A stretch of 64,000 bases of DNA, taken from JAABUE01 sp037440925. GTDB taxonomy: Bacteria; Chloroflexota; Anaerolineae; Anaerolineales; Villigracilaceae. This document shows, one piece after another, positions 22,774-30,683 of the stretch. The first letter of the stretch is position 1; each line of letters opens with the position of its first letter. The stretch lies in contig JBBITF010000002.1 of assembly GCA_037440925.1 (NCBI GenBank), positions 55,318 to 119,317 of the forward strand, given 5' to 3'. The notes beneath the pieces were generated by a model that was given only the letters and a program-made list of their open reading frames with translations, was not told the DNA's origin and did not search any database. Position numbers and translations under genes: made by a program.

Positions 22774-25533
22774 TCACGGCAACCTGGCCGCGACCACTTC
22801 GGCAACCCTGGCCAGCGCCGCTTTGACCTGCGACTCATGCGGTAAACTGCCTTGGGCAAGCGAGGGACGCCCACCGCCGCGCCCGCCGATGCCGGTAATC
22901 AAGTCTCCGGCTTTCAGCCCTTTCTTGACCAAATCCTCGGTCAAGACGGCTACCGCAGTGGCGCCCGTGACCAAGACTGCCGCGCCGCCCTGGGGATATT
23001 TCTCGCGGAACTTGTCGGCCAGGGTACGCAGCGTGTCCACGTCTGCATTGGGGATTTCGGCAGACAAGACATGGACATCCTTGACGGTCTGCGTGCTGTT
23101 GAGGTGGAAAACGAACGAGGAAAGAGCAGCCTGTGTGCGCAGGTTGGCAAGTTCTTTTTTCAGGTCCGCAATTTCATCCTGCAGGGCTTTCACCTTTGCC
23201 GGTACTTCCTCGACGGATGACTTCAACGCACCCGCAGTTTGCTTAAGGGCCTTGAAGCGTTTGGCGATCAAGTCATACGCGCCGCGCCCGGTCACCGCTT
23301 CAATGCGGCGGATGCCGGCCGCCGCCGAGCCTTCGCTCACAACGAGGAACATTCCCACATCAGAAGTGCGGTCCAAATGCGTGCCGCCGCATAGTTCGTA
23401 AGAATATTTCCCCTCTTGTCCAACAATGCTGACCGTGCGCACTGTCTCGCCGTACTTTTCTCCAAACAGGGCCATTGCGCCTTCGGCTTTGGCTTCCTCT
23501 AACGATTTGTAAGCCTTTTGAACAGGCAAATCGGCTGCAATCGCTTCGTTGACCATGCGCTCGACGCGCTCGAGCTGCTCGGAGGTCATGGCTTCGGGGT
23601 GGGTGAAGTCGAAGCGCAGATGTGTCGGCGCTACCAACGAACCGGCCTGGCGGGCATGTTCGCCAAGAACGGTGCGCAATGCCTTGTGGAGCAAGTGCGT
23701 GGCAGTGTGATTGCGCATGATGTCATGCCGCCGCGCCATATCCACTTCGGCGATACACAAATCGCCCACTCTGGGCTGACCAGAAATGACCGTGCCAACG
23801 TGGACGATGACCCCTGCCGAGGGGCGGCGCATAGCGGTCACTTCGATTTCCCACCCGCTCTCACTCCCGGCCCCTCTTCCAGGTATAGGAGAGGGGAGGG
23901 CGCGGATGTAGCCCGTGTCATCCACTTGCCCGCCCGATTCGATGTAGAAGCCGGTACGAGGCAGGATGACCTCCACCCGGTCATCTAGTTTTGCACACTC
24001 GACGGACTCTCCGTTCACAATCAACGCCAACACTTCGAGACCGGTGTACCGATCTACCTGCGTAGCCGTGTACGGATCGTATTCCACCCCCTCCTTCCCC
24101 AACTTCCCTTGCGCCTGCAGATGTGTGAGAATGCCCGCGAAGAATTCTGCATCTTCGCCGCCCAGTCGCCCCATCGCTTTGCCGCCGCCAGAAGCCAGGC
24201 TGTGTTCTTCTTTGGCCTGGTTGAAACCGGCCTCATCCACATCGAGACCTTGTTCACGGGCAATATCGCGCGAAATTTCAAAGGGCAAGCCGTAGGTGGC
24301 GTACAAGTCGAAAGCGCGACGGCCATCCAGGAGGGTATGCCTGGCGGCGCGCAACTCAGAGAGCAGATTCTCCAACTGGGCGGTGCCAGCCTCCACCGTG
24401 CGCGCGAAGCGGATTTCCTCCCGCGTCAAATTGTCCAGGATGGCTGCCTGATTTTTGCGCAGTTCAGGGTAAAAGTCTCCGTATTGGTCAATGACTGCCT
24501 GCGCCACTTGGGCCAGAAAAGGTTCTTTCAGGCCAAGTTTGGAGGCCCCAAAACGAGCCGCGCGGCGGATGATCATGCGCGTCACGTAATTGCGGCCAGC
24601 GTTGCCCGGCACCACCCCATCGGCGATGAGGAAAGCCGCCGAACGGGCATGGTCAGCAATCACCCGATAGGGGGTGAAATCGGCCAACATTTCCTGTTCG
24701 GTATGACCGGTCAGGCTGCGCAGCACCGCCAGAGAACCGGCAAAGAGATCGGTCTTATAGTTGGAATCAACGCCCTGTAACACCGAAACGATGCGCTCAA
24801 AGCCCATGCCCGTGTCCACATGCTTGGCGGGCAACGGTTCGAGGTGTCCATCGGGGAAAAGATTGTACTGAATGAAAACGTTGTTCCACAATTCCAAGAA
24901 GCGGTTACATTCGCCGTTCACCCCGCACTTGTGCGGCTTCCCGCGCAGGTTATCGTGCTCCTCTCCCAGGTCGAGGTGAATTTCAGAGCAAGGGCCGCAA
25001 GGCCCCGTTTCGGCCATCTGCCAGAAGTTTTCCTTGCGTCCAAAGAACAGCACATGCGAGGCGTCGAAGCCGGGCTGCTGTTTCCAGATTTCGGCAGCCT
25101 CGTCATCGCGGGGAATGTCGCCCTGGTCGTCCTCGAAGCAGGTGGCATAGAGCCGTTCCTTGGGAAGCCCCCATACCTCGGTCAACAATTCCCACGACCA
25201 GCCAATGGCCTCCTTCTTGTAATAATCGCCAAATGACCAGTTGCCGAGCATTTCAAAGAAAGTGTGATGGGTATCATCGCGGCCCACATCTTCGAGATCG
25301 TTGTGCTTGCCGGCCACGCGCATACACTTCTGCGAGTCAACGGCGCGAGTATAGGGACGTTTGTCTGTGCCGAGGAACACGTCTTTGAATTGCACCATGC
25401 CCGAGTTGGTGAACAACAGAGTAGAGTCTCCGCCTGGCACGAGGGACATGGAGGGAACAGCGGTATGTCCGCGTTCGACGAAGAAATCTATGAAAGTTTG
25501 GCGAATCTGGTTGCCGGTAAATTTTTGGCTCAT
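22774..25533 (-). CDS. alaS: Alanyl-tRNA synthetase
   Basis: 919 aa from the ATG at 25533 (GGAG upstream); the open frame continues upstream but MSQKFTGNQIRQTFIDFFVERGH matches the family start. Aminoacylation core: FTNSGMVQFKDVFLG, DVGRDDTHHTFFEMLGNWSFGDYYK, GFERIVSVLQG. Editing domain: NHTATHLLHKALR, and CGGTHLDRTSDVG with metal-binding Cys/His. The C-Ala region ends GIGGRGGGRPSLAQG. A repeat-like stretch at residues about 544-557 (RALPSPIPGRGAGS) sits before the editing domain. A TATAAT at 25560-25565 (minus strand) is a likely -10. Confidence 0.96.
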   Translation of the reverse strand: MSQKFTGNQIRQTFIDFFVERGHTAVPSMSLVPGGDSTLLFTNSGMVQFKDVFLGTDKRPYTRAVDSQKCMRVAGKHNDLEDVGRDDTHHTFFEMLGNWSFGDYYKKEAIGWSWELLTEVWGLPKERLYATCFEDDQGDIPRDDEAAEIWKQQPGFDASHVLFFGRKENFWQMAETGPCGPCSEIHLDLGEEHDNLRGKPHKCGVNGECNRFLELWNNVFIQYNLFPDGHLEPLPAKHVDTGMGFERIVSVLQGVDSNYKTDLFAGSLAVLRSLTGHTEQEMLADFTPYRVIADHARSAAFLIADGVVPGNAGRNYVTRMIIRRAARFGASKLGLKEPFLAQVAQAVIDQYGDFYPELRKNQAAILDNLTREEIRFARTVEAGTAQLENLLSELRAARHTLLDGRRAFDLYATYGLPFEISRDIAREQGLDVDEAGFNQAKEEHSLASGGGKAMGRLGGEDAEFFAGILTHLQAQGKLGKEGVEYDPYTATQVDRYTGLEVLALIVNGESVECAKLDDRVEVILPRTGFYIESGGQVDDTGYIRALPSPIPGRGAGSESGWEIEVTAMRRPSAGVIVHVGTVISGQPRVGDLCIAEVDMARRHDIMRNHTATHLLHKALRTVLGEHARQAGSLVAPTHLRFDFTHPEAMTSEQLERVERMVNEAIAADLPVQKAYKSLEEAKAEGAMALFGEKYGETVRTVSIVGQEGKYSYELCGGTHLDRTSDVGMFLVVSEGSAAAGIRRIEAVTGRGAYDLIAKRFKALKQTAGALKSSVEEVPAKVKALQDEIADLKKELANLRTQAALSSFVFHLNSTQTVKDVHVLSAEIPNADVDTLRTLADKFREKYPQGGAAVLVTGATAVAVLTEDLVKKGLKAGDLITGIGGRGGGRPSLAQGSLPHESQVKAALARVAEVVAARLP
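23862..23903. repeat. Dispersed-repeat sequence inside alaS
   Basis: CACTCCCGGCCCCTCTTCC followed by AGGTATAGGAGAGGGGAGGG resembles the palindromic CTCTCCC/GGGAGAGG elements found between genes. Here it is read in frame as RALPSPIPGRGAGS. Confidence 0.55.
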
Positions 25534-25623
25534 GCTTGCTCCGATGAATGAAGTGGGTGAATTATACCAAAGGAGTACCTTCCACTCCTTTGCAGCCGTC
25601 CCTGTTTGCACGCAAAACATATC

Positions 25624-25798
25624 GTAATTACCTACCCTCACCCTAACCCTCTCCCAGGTCTCGACAAGCTCGACCACCAAAGGGAGAGGGAAACGGATAG
25701 ATGAAACGGATTTTTTGGCCGAAAACGACAAAATCATCTGGATTTTCTCCCCTCTCCCGCCGGGAGAGGGCCGGGGGGGAGGGTGGGTAGGCAGTTAC
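25624..25798. repeat. Palindromic dispersed repeat (miniature-element-like)
   Basis: The 453-nt space between alaS and the YqeC fusion holds a composite element with inverted ends: CGTAATTACCTACCCTCACC at 25623-25642, and GGGTGGGTAGGCAGTTAC at 25781-25798, which is nearly its reverse complement. Inside are two CTCTCCC/GGGAGAGG palindromes and a segment shared with 5636-5690. There is no transposase. Confidence 0.75.
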
Positions 25799-25879
25799 AA
25801 CATATCAAGGAAATATCCACAGATCTCAACATCAAAATAAGCGCGAGGGTAGGCGTTTACCGCCAGGCTGAATTACAAT

Positions 25880-25907
25880 GTAGGACAAGTCTTAGACTTG
25901 TCCCTAC
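25880..25907. repeat. Near-perfect 28-nt palindrome
   Basis: GTAGGACAAGTCTTAGACTTG then TCCCTAC; one base away from a perfect palindrome and clearly related to 16743-16770. No gene boundary is shared here. Confidence 0.7.
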
Positions 25908-25974
25908 GGTCTGCGTTCTCCGCGACATCTGCGGATGATACCCGAAAGCAGCAGGTGATTACAAATCGCCGAGC

Positions 25975-25980
25975 GATTAT
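25975..25980 (+). promoter_or_regulatory. -10-like element before the YqeC fusion
   Basis: GATTAT ends six bases before the ATG at 25987; no Shine-Dalgarno site is present. Confidence 0.35.
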
Positions 25981-25986
25981 CTGACA

Positions 25987-27321
25987 ATGAACCTTGTTGA
26001 TGCGCTGCGTGTAGTCGAAGTGTCCTGCTCAGCCTTTGTAGGCGCGGGCGGTAAGACGACCGCCATGTTCCAACTGGCGCGCCAACTGAGGCCGCCGGTT
26101 ATCGTCACAGCCACCTCGCATCTGGGGGCTTGGCAGGTTGCGCTGGCCGACCGGCACATCATAGCCAGGCAGCCGCCTGAACTGGCTGCGTTGGAGGATG
26201 CCTTGCCGGATGTAAGCCTGGTCAGCGGGCCATTGGAGGGCGAACGCACCCGGCCGGTCAACGAGGCTGTGCTGTATGCCCTGCATGAAAAATGTAAAGC
26301 GCGCAGCCTGCCGCTGCTGGTCGAAGCCGACGGCGCGCGGCAAAAAGCGCTAAAGGCGCCCGCTGCTCATGAACCGCCTATCCCGCCTGTTGCAGATTTA
26401 GTCGTCGTCCTGGCAGGCATGGAGGGGGTGGGGAAACCTCTCCATGACGCAAACGTCTTTCGCCCCGACATCTTTGGCCGCCTGAGCGGACTAGAGCGCG
26501 GGCAGGCAGTCACTCTCGAAGCCCTCATCCGAGTCTTGTGTCATCCGTTGGGCGGCCTGAAGAACATCCCGCCCGCCGCCCGCCGCATCGCGCTGCTCAA
26601 TCAGGCCGACACCCCTTTCTTGCAGGCCCAGGGCGCACGGATAGCAGCCTCTCTGCTCGAAGCCTATGACGCTGTGGCAGTGGCTTCGCTGAAGAATGGC
26701 AGCGACTCCATTCACGCTGTGTATGAACCGATTGCTGGGTTGGTCTTGGCTGCCGGAGAAAGCCGCCGCTTTGGTGCGCCCAAGCAACTGTTGGATTGGA
26801 AAGGGCAGCCATTCGTGCGGCAAGTGGCCCAAACTGCGCTTCGCGCCGGACTTCGGCCTGTTCTTGTGGTCACCGGCTTTTGCGCCGCCGAGGTGGAAGC
26901 GGCCCTGCGCGATCTGCCTGTGAGCATCGTCCGCAACCAGGCCTGGCGGAAAGGGCAGGCGCGTTCGATTCGAGCCGCGCTCGAGGGGTTGCTTGCCTCT
27001 GGGGTAAAAGCCGGCGGCGCCGTTTTCCTGCTGGCCGACCAACCGCAGGTGAGCGTAGAAGTGATTCGCGCTCTAACCGAAGAACATGCCCACAGCCGGC
27101 CGGCCATCCTTGCGCCGCTGGTACTGGAAGAAAATCGAGCCAATCCGGTCTTGTTTGACCGCGTTTGCTTTCCAGACCTGCTGCAACTGAAAGGCGACCA
27201 TGGCGGGCGGGCGCTGTTTGGCCAATATCCGCCGGCTTACCTGCCCTGGCATGACGCTTCTCTGTTGTTGGATGTGGACACGCCCGAAGACTATCGCCAT
27301 TTGCTGGAGGCAGCAGGATGA
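25987..27321 (+). CDS. YqeC-like protein fused to a MocA-type nucleotidyltransferase
   Basis: 444 aa in two parts. Residues 1 to about 245 match the YqeC (selenium-dependent hydroxylase accessory) family: FVGAGGKTTAMFQLA P-loop near residue 18, TATSHLG, VEADGARQKALKAPAAHEP near 115. From about 250 the NTP-transferase domain begins: LVLAAGESRRFGAPKQLLDW (nucleotide-binding GxxxRxGxPK motif), FLLADQPQVS (DxP metal site) and LLLDVDTPEDYRHL. MocA proteins attach CMP to molybdopterin. The pairing suggests maturation of a molybdenum hydroxylase cofactor, though no such enzyme is encoded in the window. The stop overlaps the next gene by four bases. Confidence 0.85.
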   Translation: MNLVDALRVVEVSCSAFVGAGGKTTAMFQLARQLRPPVIVTATSHLGAWQVALADRHIIARQPPELAALEDALPDVSLVSGPLEGERTRPVNEAVLYALHEKCKARSLPLLVEADGARQKALKAPAAHEPPIPPVADLVVVLAGMEGVGKPLHDANVFRPDIFGRLSGLERGQAVTLEALIRVLCHPLGGLKNIPPAARRIALLNQADTPFLQAQGARIAASLLEAYDAVAVASLKNGSDSIHAVYEPIAGLVLAAGESRRFGAPKQLLDWKGQPFVRQVAQTALRAGLRPVLVVTGFCAAEVEAALRDLPVSIVRNQAWRKGQARSIRAALEGLLASGVKAGGAVFLLADQPQVSVEVIRALTEEHAHSRPAILAPLVLEENRANPVLFDRVCFPDLLQLKGDHGGRALFGQYPPAYLPWHDASLLLDVDTPEDYRHLLEAAG

Positions 27322-27935
27322 TTGCTGCCTTGATTTTGGCCGCCGGTCAATCCAGACGCATGGGACAGCCCAAAATGCTCCTGCCGTGGGGCAACACCAC
27401 CGTGCTAGGCCAGGTCATTGCAACCATGCGGGCAGCCGGCGTCGAGCGCATTGTCGTTATCACCGGCAGCGGGCGAGAAGAGGTCGAGACGCTGGTCGAG
27501 CAGATGGTCAGGCAGATAGCGGATTTACCGGCAGGTCTGTGTACGGTCTACAACGAGCATTTTGCCGAAGGCGAGATGCTCTCCAGCGTGCAGGCTGGCT
27601 TGCGTCACCTGGCGGAGAAAGAAGCCTCAGCGCAGGCAGCGCTCATCGCCCCCGGCGACCAACCCCAAGTCCAAGAAAGAAGCGTGCGGCGTGTCATGCA
27701 AGCCTATCGCCAGCAGGGAGCGTCGCTGGTCGTCCCCAGTTTCCATCAACGGCGCGGACATCCATGGCTGGCGGCGCGCTCATATTGGGACGAAATCCTG
27801 TGCCTGCAACCGCCGGCCTCGCTGCGCGATTTCCTGCGCCGTCATGCGGAAGCAATTCAATACGTTGAGGTCGAGGACGCCGGCGTGCTGCAAGACCTGG
27901 ATACGCCTGAAGACTACTTGAAATTGCGGCCATAA
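27318..27935 (+). CDS. Second MocA/MobA-like nucleotidyltransferase
   Basis: 205 aa. Same NTP-transferase fold as the C-terminal half of the upstream fusion: ALILAAGQSRRMGQPKMLLPWG (residues 4-25), LIAPGDQPQVQERSV (near 111), HPWLAARSYWDEI and VLQDLDTPEDYLKL at the end. It starts on the ATGA overlap with the fusion gene. Probably cytidylyl- or guanylyltransferase activity in molybdopterin cofactor maturation; which nucleotide is unclear. Confidence 0.85.
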   Translation: MIAALILAAGQSRRMGQPKMLLPWGNTTVLGQVIATMRAAGVERIVVITGSGREEVETLVEQMVRQIADLPAGLCTVYNEHFAEGEMLSSVQAGLRHLAEKEASAQAALIAPGDQPQVQERSVRRVMQAYRQQGASLVVPSFHQRRGHPWLAARSYWDEILCLQPPASLRDFLRRHAEAIQYVEVEDAGVLQDLDTPEDYLKLRP

Positions 27936-27989
27936 CATGCTATTGTTAAAGGGGATGTGTATCGGTTCCGTTTGAAAAAGGAGCGTACC

Positions 27990-28268
27990 ATGACAGACTG
28001 GGACCTGATAAAAGAATACATCCAAAATGCCATGCAGGCTGTAGACCAGGCCCACGCGGCAGGCGAAAAGTTGCGCAATCACACCACCTCAGAGCATTTT
28101 GATGCTTTCAAAGAGCGAATGGATACCTTGTATAACCATCTGAGCGCTCTAAAGCAGGCGCTGGAACATGAAAGTACCTATTCAATGGATGAGTTGATAG
28201 ACGCGCTGAGCGAGATGTTCAGCGGTCATCCGGCTGCTTTTCGCCGTACACAGCGAATCGAAGAATGA
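27990..28268 (+). CDS. Small helical protein, function unknown
   Basis: 92 aa from the ATG at 27990 with AAAAGGAG upstream. Highly charged and predicted helical (MTDWDLIKEYIQNAMQAVDQ and further heptad-like stretches), no Cys, no membrane segment. It may follow the molybdopterin genes in the same transcript (54 nt). No family recognised. Confidence 0.65.
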   Translation: MTDWDLIKEYIQNAMQAVDQAHAAGEKLRNHTTSEHFDAFKERMDTLYNHLSALKQALEHESTYSMDELIDALSEMFSGHPAAFRRTQRIEE

Positions 28269-28401
28269 GTGCAAGTGAGGACTTGTTTTTCCTTCAAAAG
28301 AAGGGGGAGAAACGTTTTCAAGTTGCCAAGACGGGGTATGTATCCCTTTTGTAGTGCAAAGATTCGCAAATTTTAGATTCGCCGCTTTCACTCTTATCGC
28401 T

Positions 28402-28447
28402 ACCCTTTTGCGGCGGGAGAGGGTTAGGGTGAGTGTAGGCAGTTGCC
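28402..28447. repeat. Dispersed repeat fragment
   Basis: ACCCTTTTGCGGCGGGAGAGG followed by GTTAGGGTGAGTGTAGGCAGTTGCC. It is the reverse complement of the GGCAACTGCCTAC/CACCCTAACCCTCTCCC end seen at 25624. It occupies the middle of the 368-nt gap 28269-28636, which otherwise shows only AT-rich, promoter-like sequence. Confidence 0.65.
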
Positions 28448-28636
28448 AATCATTTACTTTACGCTGTAATGAGCCAAATTGTTAACTGTTTGCAAAGTAA
28501 ATTTGGTCTAAAATAGGTCATAATAGTACCAAAGTGTTGCCTAGACGGGCAAAAACAGGTCTTGGCCCGGTCTCGAGTGCTATCAGATTTGTACGTTTGG
28601 GCAGAATGCTGTAAAATCTACCCTGAGGAAACAGTT

Positions 28637-29047
28637 ATGCCAATAAAAGTCCTTGCCATTGACGACGATAGTGCTATCACCGAACTCCTATCTATGTTGC
28701 TGCGTACGCATGGCTATGAAGTATTGACTGCCAACAGCGGTGAAGAGGGTATTCAATTGCTTCAAGAAAAGTCCGCTGATGTTATTGTGCTAGATTTGAT
28801 GATGCCGGGCATGGACGGTTGGCAGGTCTGTAAACAGGTGCGCACATTTAGCAACGTACCCATCATAATCTTGTCTGCTCTGGATGATCCTGCCATGATC
28901 GCTAGCGCCTTGGATGCAGGCGCTGACGATTACCTGGTAAAACCTATCTCCAGCAATATCCTGGTGGCACATTTGAACCGTCTTATTCGACGCACCGGGA
29001 GTTTGAACGGCGTCCAACATGCTGTGCTGCGCCCCTCTTCCTCGTAA
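28637..29047 (+). CDS. Stand-alone receiver (CheY-like) domain
   Basis: 136 aa from the ATG at 28637 (GAGGAAAC upstream). Complete receiver domain: acidic pocket LAIDDDSA (residues 6-13), phospho-acceptor Asp in VIVLDLMMPGMDGW (near 51), ILSALDD (Ser/Thr switch position), and LVKPIS lysine (near 103). There is no DNA-binding output domain; the last 20 residues are a short tail. No histidine kinase is nearby, so partner unknown. Confidence 0.9.
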   Translation: MPIKVLAIDDDSAITELLSMLLRTHGYEVLTANSGEEGIQLLQEKSADVIVLDLMMPGMDGWQVCKQVRTFSNVPIIILSALDDPAMIASALDAGADDYLVKPISSNILVAHLNRLIRRTGSLNGVQHAVLRPSSS

Positions 29048-29073
29048 AGGCGACTACTTTGCTCGCCATTAAC

Positions 29074-29104
29074 GTCCCGAAGGCTGATAGAGAGTCTTCG
29101 GGAC
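29074..29104. other. Hairpin between receiver and zinc-ribbon genes
   Basis: GTCCCGAAG (29074-29082) pairs perfectly with CTTCGGGAC (29096-29104). No T-tract. It may attenuate or stabilise the downstream transcript. Confidence 0.4.
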
Positions 29105-29135
29105 AATGTTTGGAAATGAATCCAGGAGGTATATC

Positions 29136-29432
29136 ATGCAAACCTGTTCACTCTGCAATGTCTCTTCGCCCGACCAGGCCACGCATTGTATCCACTGTCA
29201 GGCTGATCTTTCTGTGTACTCTATTACTGCGCAGGCGCTCCAGCGTTTTCGGACCAATCCGCGCGTAGCGGCGGTCAAAGTCATGACCAATGATGCCGCC
29301 TGCTCGTACTGTTACGAACGTTTGGGAACCTACGAGAAGGACCAAGTTCCGCTTTTGCCTCATCTGGGATGTTCGCATCCTCAAGGGTGCCGCTGCTTCT
29401 ACGTGCCGGTGTTGAGTGAAATCTATCCCTAA
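29136..29432 (+). CDS. Cysteine-rich zinc-ribbon-like protein, function unknown
   Basis: 98 aa from the ATG at 29136, which has a strong AGGAGG site. Two metal-binding clusters: CSLCNVSSPDQATHCIHC (residues 4-21, a classic CxxC-x10-CxxC ribbon) and CSYC near 55 combined with GCSHPQGCRCFYVP near 79. No catalytic domain. Its role is unknown; it might bind RNA or protein. Convergent with galE. Confidence 0.7.
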   Translation: MQTCSLCNVSSPDQATHCIHCQADLSVYSITAQALQRFRTNPRVAAVKVMTNDAACSYCYERLGTYEKDQVPLLPHLGCSHPQGCRCFYVPVLSEIYP

Positions 29433-29621
29433 CTTGGACGAGCCGAAACCGGCATAAAGTACACACGTATACAAGCATTGTGCCTTTCGTGTTCAAGAAT
29501 TCTTGCACAAAAACAAGGATTTCACTTGTAAGGTACTTTTGAAGCGCATCGTTTTTCGGAGCAACTGACCCCTCACAGCACTTTGAGGGCTTTACTACGA
29601 CTTGCATCCAGCCATCATGGT

Positions 29622-30599
29622 TTACTCTGCATATCCCTTGGGGTGTGACCTGTGCCACTCCCACGCGCTGACAAGAATTTCTCTCAGGTCGGTATGCCGC
29701 GGCTGCCAGCCCAACTCGCGGCGGATCTTGTCGGACGAGGCCACCAGCCGGGCCGGGTCGCCAACCCTGCGCGGCGCCGCTTGGACCGGAATAGGATGGC
29801 CGGTGACCGCGCGAGCGGCCTCAATGACTTCCAAGTTGGAATAGCCATTGCCGTTGCCGATGTTATAAATCAAACGCTCGTGTTCGCCCAGCGCTTCCAG
29901 CGCCAGCAGGTGCGCCGACGCCAGGTCTGCGATGTGGATGTAATCACGGATACAGGTGCCGTCTGGCGTGGGATAATCCGTTCCATACAAAGCAAAATAA
30001 GGACGCTGGCCGAGCGGCACTTGCAAGATAAGCGGGATGATATGCGACTCGGGTTGGTGCGCCTCGCCGCGCCCCGGCAGCGCCCCGCAGGCGTTGAAAT
30101 AACGCAGCGCAGCATAGCGCAGTCCGTGGATCTGCCGATACCACTCCAGCGCTTGCTCGACCACCAATTTGGTGTGGCCGTACACATTGTTCGGCTCGAG
30201 CGGCGAGTTCTCGGTCAACGGCTGATCGCTGGAACGGTACACAGCCGCCGTCGAAGACAGCACAAAGCGCCCGACGCCGGCCTGCACGCAAGCCTCGATC
30301 AAATGCAGAGAGTTGATTAAGTTGTTCTGATAGAAACGCCCCGGCTCCTTCATGCTTTCGCCCGCCTCGATGAAAGCCGCAAAGTGCATCACGGCGTCGA
30401 AATGCTGAGCCGTAAGCGCCTCAGCCAGCGCATGACTGTCGTCTAACGAAGCATGGATGAACTGCGCCCCCTGCGGCACGGCCCGCCGGTGGCCGGTGAC
30501 GAGCGAATCGTACACCGTGACCCGATGCCCGGCCTCGAGCAGCGCCTCGGCGGTAGCCGAACCAATGTACCCTGCCCCGCCCGTAACGAAAATGTTCAT
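29622..30599 (-). CDS. galE: UDP-glucose 4-epimerase
   Basis: 325 aa, GGGAG upstream of the ATG. Short-chain dehydrogenase fold: VTGGAGYIGSATAEALL (residues 5-21, NAD-binding), VMHFAAFIEAGES (near 69), catalytic Ser in LSSTAAVY (near 115) and Tyr-x3-Lys in NVYGHTKLVVE (near 138), RYFNACGA, and IRDYIHIADLASAH (near 217). It interconverts UDP-glucose and UDP-galactose for polysaccharide synthesis. It stands alone, convergent with the zinc-ribbon gene, about 85 nt downstream of gatA. Confidence 0.93.
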   Translation of the reverse strand: MNIFVTGGAGYIGSATAEALLEAGHRVTVYDSLVTGHRRAVPQGAQFIHASLDDSHALAEALTAQHFDAVMHFAAFIEAGESMKEPGRFYQNNLINSLHLIEACVQAGVGRFVLSSTAAVYRSSDQPLTENSPLEPNNVYGHTKLVVEQALEWYRQIHGLRYAALRYFNACGALPGRGEAHQPESHIIPLILQVPLGQRPYFALYGTDYPTPDGTCIRDYIHIADLASAHLLALEALGEHERLIYNIGNGNGYSNLEVIEAARAVTGHPIPVQAAPRRVGDPARLVASSDKIRRELGWQPRHTDLREILVSAWEWHRSHPKGYAE

Positions 30600-30683
30600 A
30601 AATTCTCCCGTCGTATCCTCCCTAAGGAAAGATACGGCTCTACAAACCCTAAAGGTTTTTACCGCAAACCTTTAGGGTCTAAT

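Noticed and set aside
25534..25737. 68-residue N-terminal extension of AlaS
   Set aside because: Encoded by intergenic repeat DNA; the family start MSQKFTGNQIR with GGAG upstream is at 25533.
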